This document shows, piece after piece, positions 5,356 through 5,991 of a stretch of 5,991 nt of DNA (the stretch's first letter is position 1; every line of letters starts with the position of its first letter). The notes under the pieces were generated by a model, which was not told the DNA's origin, made no database searches, and was given only the letters and a program-made list of their open reading frames with translations. Origin of the DNA: Planctomycetales bacterium. Its GTDB lineage: Bacteria > Planctomycetota > Planctomycetia > Isosphaerales > Isosphaeraceae. The stretch is taken from the NCBI GenBank assembly GCA_027435495.1, contig DAHZZC010000425.1, positions 1 through 5,991 on the forward strand. Reading direction: 5' to 3'. The position numbers were made by a program, and so were the translations under genes.

Positions 5356-5991
5356 ATGAAGTTCTTCGTCGAGTCGGGGCGGTCGGGTCGTGGACGCCAG
5401 GGACGCCGGTTGGCGAGACCCGCGTTTGAGCGGTTCGAGGAGCGGATGCTCCTCTCGAATACGATTGTCGTCAGCAGCACGGGCGACACGGGGCTCGGGA
5501 CGCTCCGGCAGGCGATTCTGGGTGCGAATGCGTCTGGCCAGGCCACGGTCATCGATTTCAACATTTCGGGCACTGGGCCGTTTGTGATCGCGCCGGCGAC
5601 CGCCTTGCCGGCGATCGGCGTGCCCGTGACGATCGACGGGACCACCGAGCCGGGCATCGAGCTCAGCGGCGGCGGTCAGGCGTTTGATGGCCTGACCCTG
5701 GGCGCTGGTGCGGGCGGAAGCACGATCCAGGGGCTGACCATTGCCGACTTTGGCGGGTCGGGGATTGTGATCCAGTCCAACGGCAACGCGATTGTCAACG
5801 ACCGGATCGGGACCGACCTCACCGGAACCGCCGCCGGGCCGGGCAACGGAACCGGTATCACGATCAACGGAACCGGTAACTCGATCGGCGGGACCACGGC
5901 CGGAGCCGCCAACACGATCGCCTTCAACACCGGGACCGGTGTCGACGTGGTCTCGGGATCGGGGAACGCGATCCATCAAAACGCGATCTTC
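5356..5991 (+). CDS. LEPR-XLL-like beta-helix surface/exported protein, N-terminal part, truncated by window end
   Basis: The frame is open from ATG 5356 to the window edge (212 codons), with GAGGAG 6 nt upstream of the start. The N-terminus has a basic stretch (9-21), then ERFEERMLLS (25-34), resembling the LEPR-XLL motif at the start of many large planctomycete surface proteins. No classical hydrophobic signal core is visible. Residues 37-100 (NTIVVSSTGD.G.GTLRQAI...VIDFNI...VTIDGTTEPG) resemble the CSLREA-type entry segment of right-handed parallel beta-helix proteins. Residues 120-212 show helix-coil repeats such as GSTIQGLTI, GNAIVNDRIG, GNSIGGTTAG and GNAIHQNAIF, spaced about 20-25 residues apart. 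The role is probably extracellular (adhesion, polysaccharide binding or cell-surface structure), but no catalytic site is visible. Full length and C-terminal domains are outside the window. It is transcribed away from the T6SS operon, so a functional link is not shown. Confidence 0.88.
   Translation, partial: MKFFVESGRSGRGRQGRRLARPAFERFEERMLLSNTIVVSSTGDTGLGTLRQAILGANASGQATVIDFNISGTGPFVIAPATALPAIGVPVTIDGTTEPGIELSGGGQAFDGLTLGAGAGGSTIQGLTIADFGGSGIVIQSNGNAIVNDRIGTDLTGTAAGPGNGTGITINGTGNSIGGTTAGAANTIAFNTGTGVDVVSGSGNAIHQNAIF
5845..5878 (+). repeat. short tandem coding repeat in beta-helix gene (21-bp period)
   Basis: AACGGAACCGGTA occurs at 5845-5857 and again at 5866-5878, exactly 21 bp apart, encoding NGTGITI and NGTGNSI heptads. 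Nearby ACCGGAACC and ACCGGGACCGGT pieces suggest related units. This is typical of beta-helix genes that grow by internal duplication. Confidence 0.6.

Noticed and set aside
5320..5979. 219-codon minus-strand open frame
   Set aside because: It lies antisense to the beta-helix gene, is Arg/Asp/Pro/Gly-rich and has no domain signature. The plus frame has the LEPR-like motif and repeats.

Overview
The window is high-GC DNA from a Gram-negative bacterium, most likely a planctomycete. The lineage clue is the rightmost gene. It starts with a basic stretch followed by an ERFEERMLLS block, which resembles the LEPR-XLL / 'ALEDRxLLS' N-terminal motif typical of large Planctomycetota surface and beta-helix proteins. 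The species cannot be named from the sequence alone.

Positions 1-4770 are part of a type VI secretion (T6SS) locus. The 3' end of clpV/tssH, the sheath-recycling AAA+ ATPase, reads rightward and stops at 659. Converging on it with a 22-bp gap is a leftward four-gene operon: tssK (4770-3367, baseplate adaptor), tssL/dotU (3330-2620, inner-membrane complex), a reduced tssM/icmF-like gene (2597-1023), and a 114-aa exported Pro/Gln/Tyr/Cys-rich protein (1026-682). The spacings are 36 bp, 22 bp and a 4-bp ATGA overlap, so the four genes are probably co-transcribed and the last two translationally coupled. TssK would link the baseplate to the TssL/TssM membrane complex, and ClpV would disassemble the contracted sheath. 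The other core genes (tssB, C, D, E, F, G, I, A) and tssJ are not in this window.

The most unusual element is the TssM-like protein. It is about 524 aa, where TssM is usually over 1,000 aa. By eye it aligns with the cytoplasmic half of TssM, but the P-loop, the DTAGR box and the TKxD box are all replaced. A short two-helix hairpin stands where the large periplasmic half should begin. TssL also lacks a fused peptidoglycan-binding domain. The membrane complex encoded here therefore has no recognisable periplasmic anchor, and the coupled Cys-rich exported protein is a speculative candidate partner.

Positions 4771-5355 (585 bp) are intergenic, between the leftward T6SS operon and a rightward gene. 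The stretch 4981-5160 is AT-rich (39% GC by hand count). It holds a near-consensus sigma70-type promoter reading right (TTGACT, 17 bp, TATAGT) with a 20-bp near-palindrome just upstream of its -35 box. A leader of about 300 nt follows, with two small hairpins and one very doubtful 20-codon ORF. From 5356 to the window edge runs the start of a large beta-helix surface-type protein, truncated by the window. No tRNA, rRNA, CRISPR array or insertion sequence was seen.
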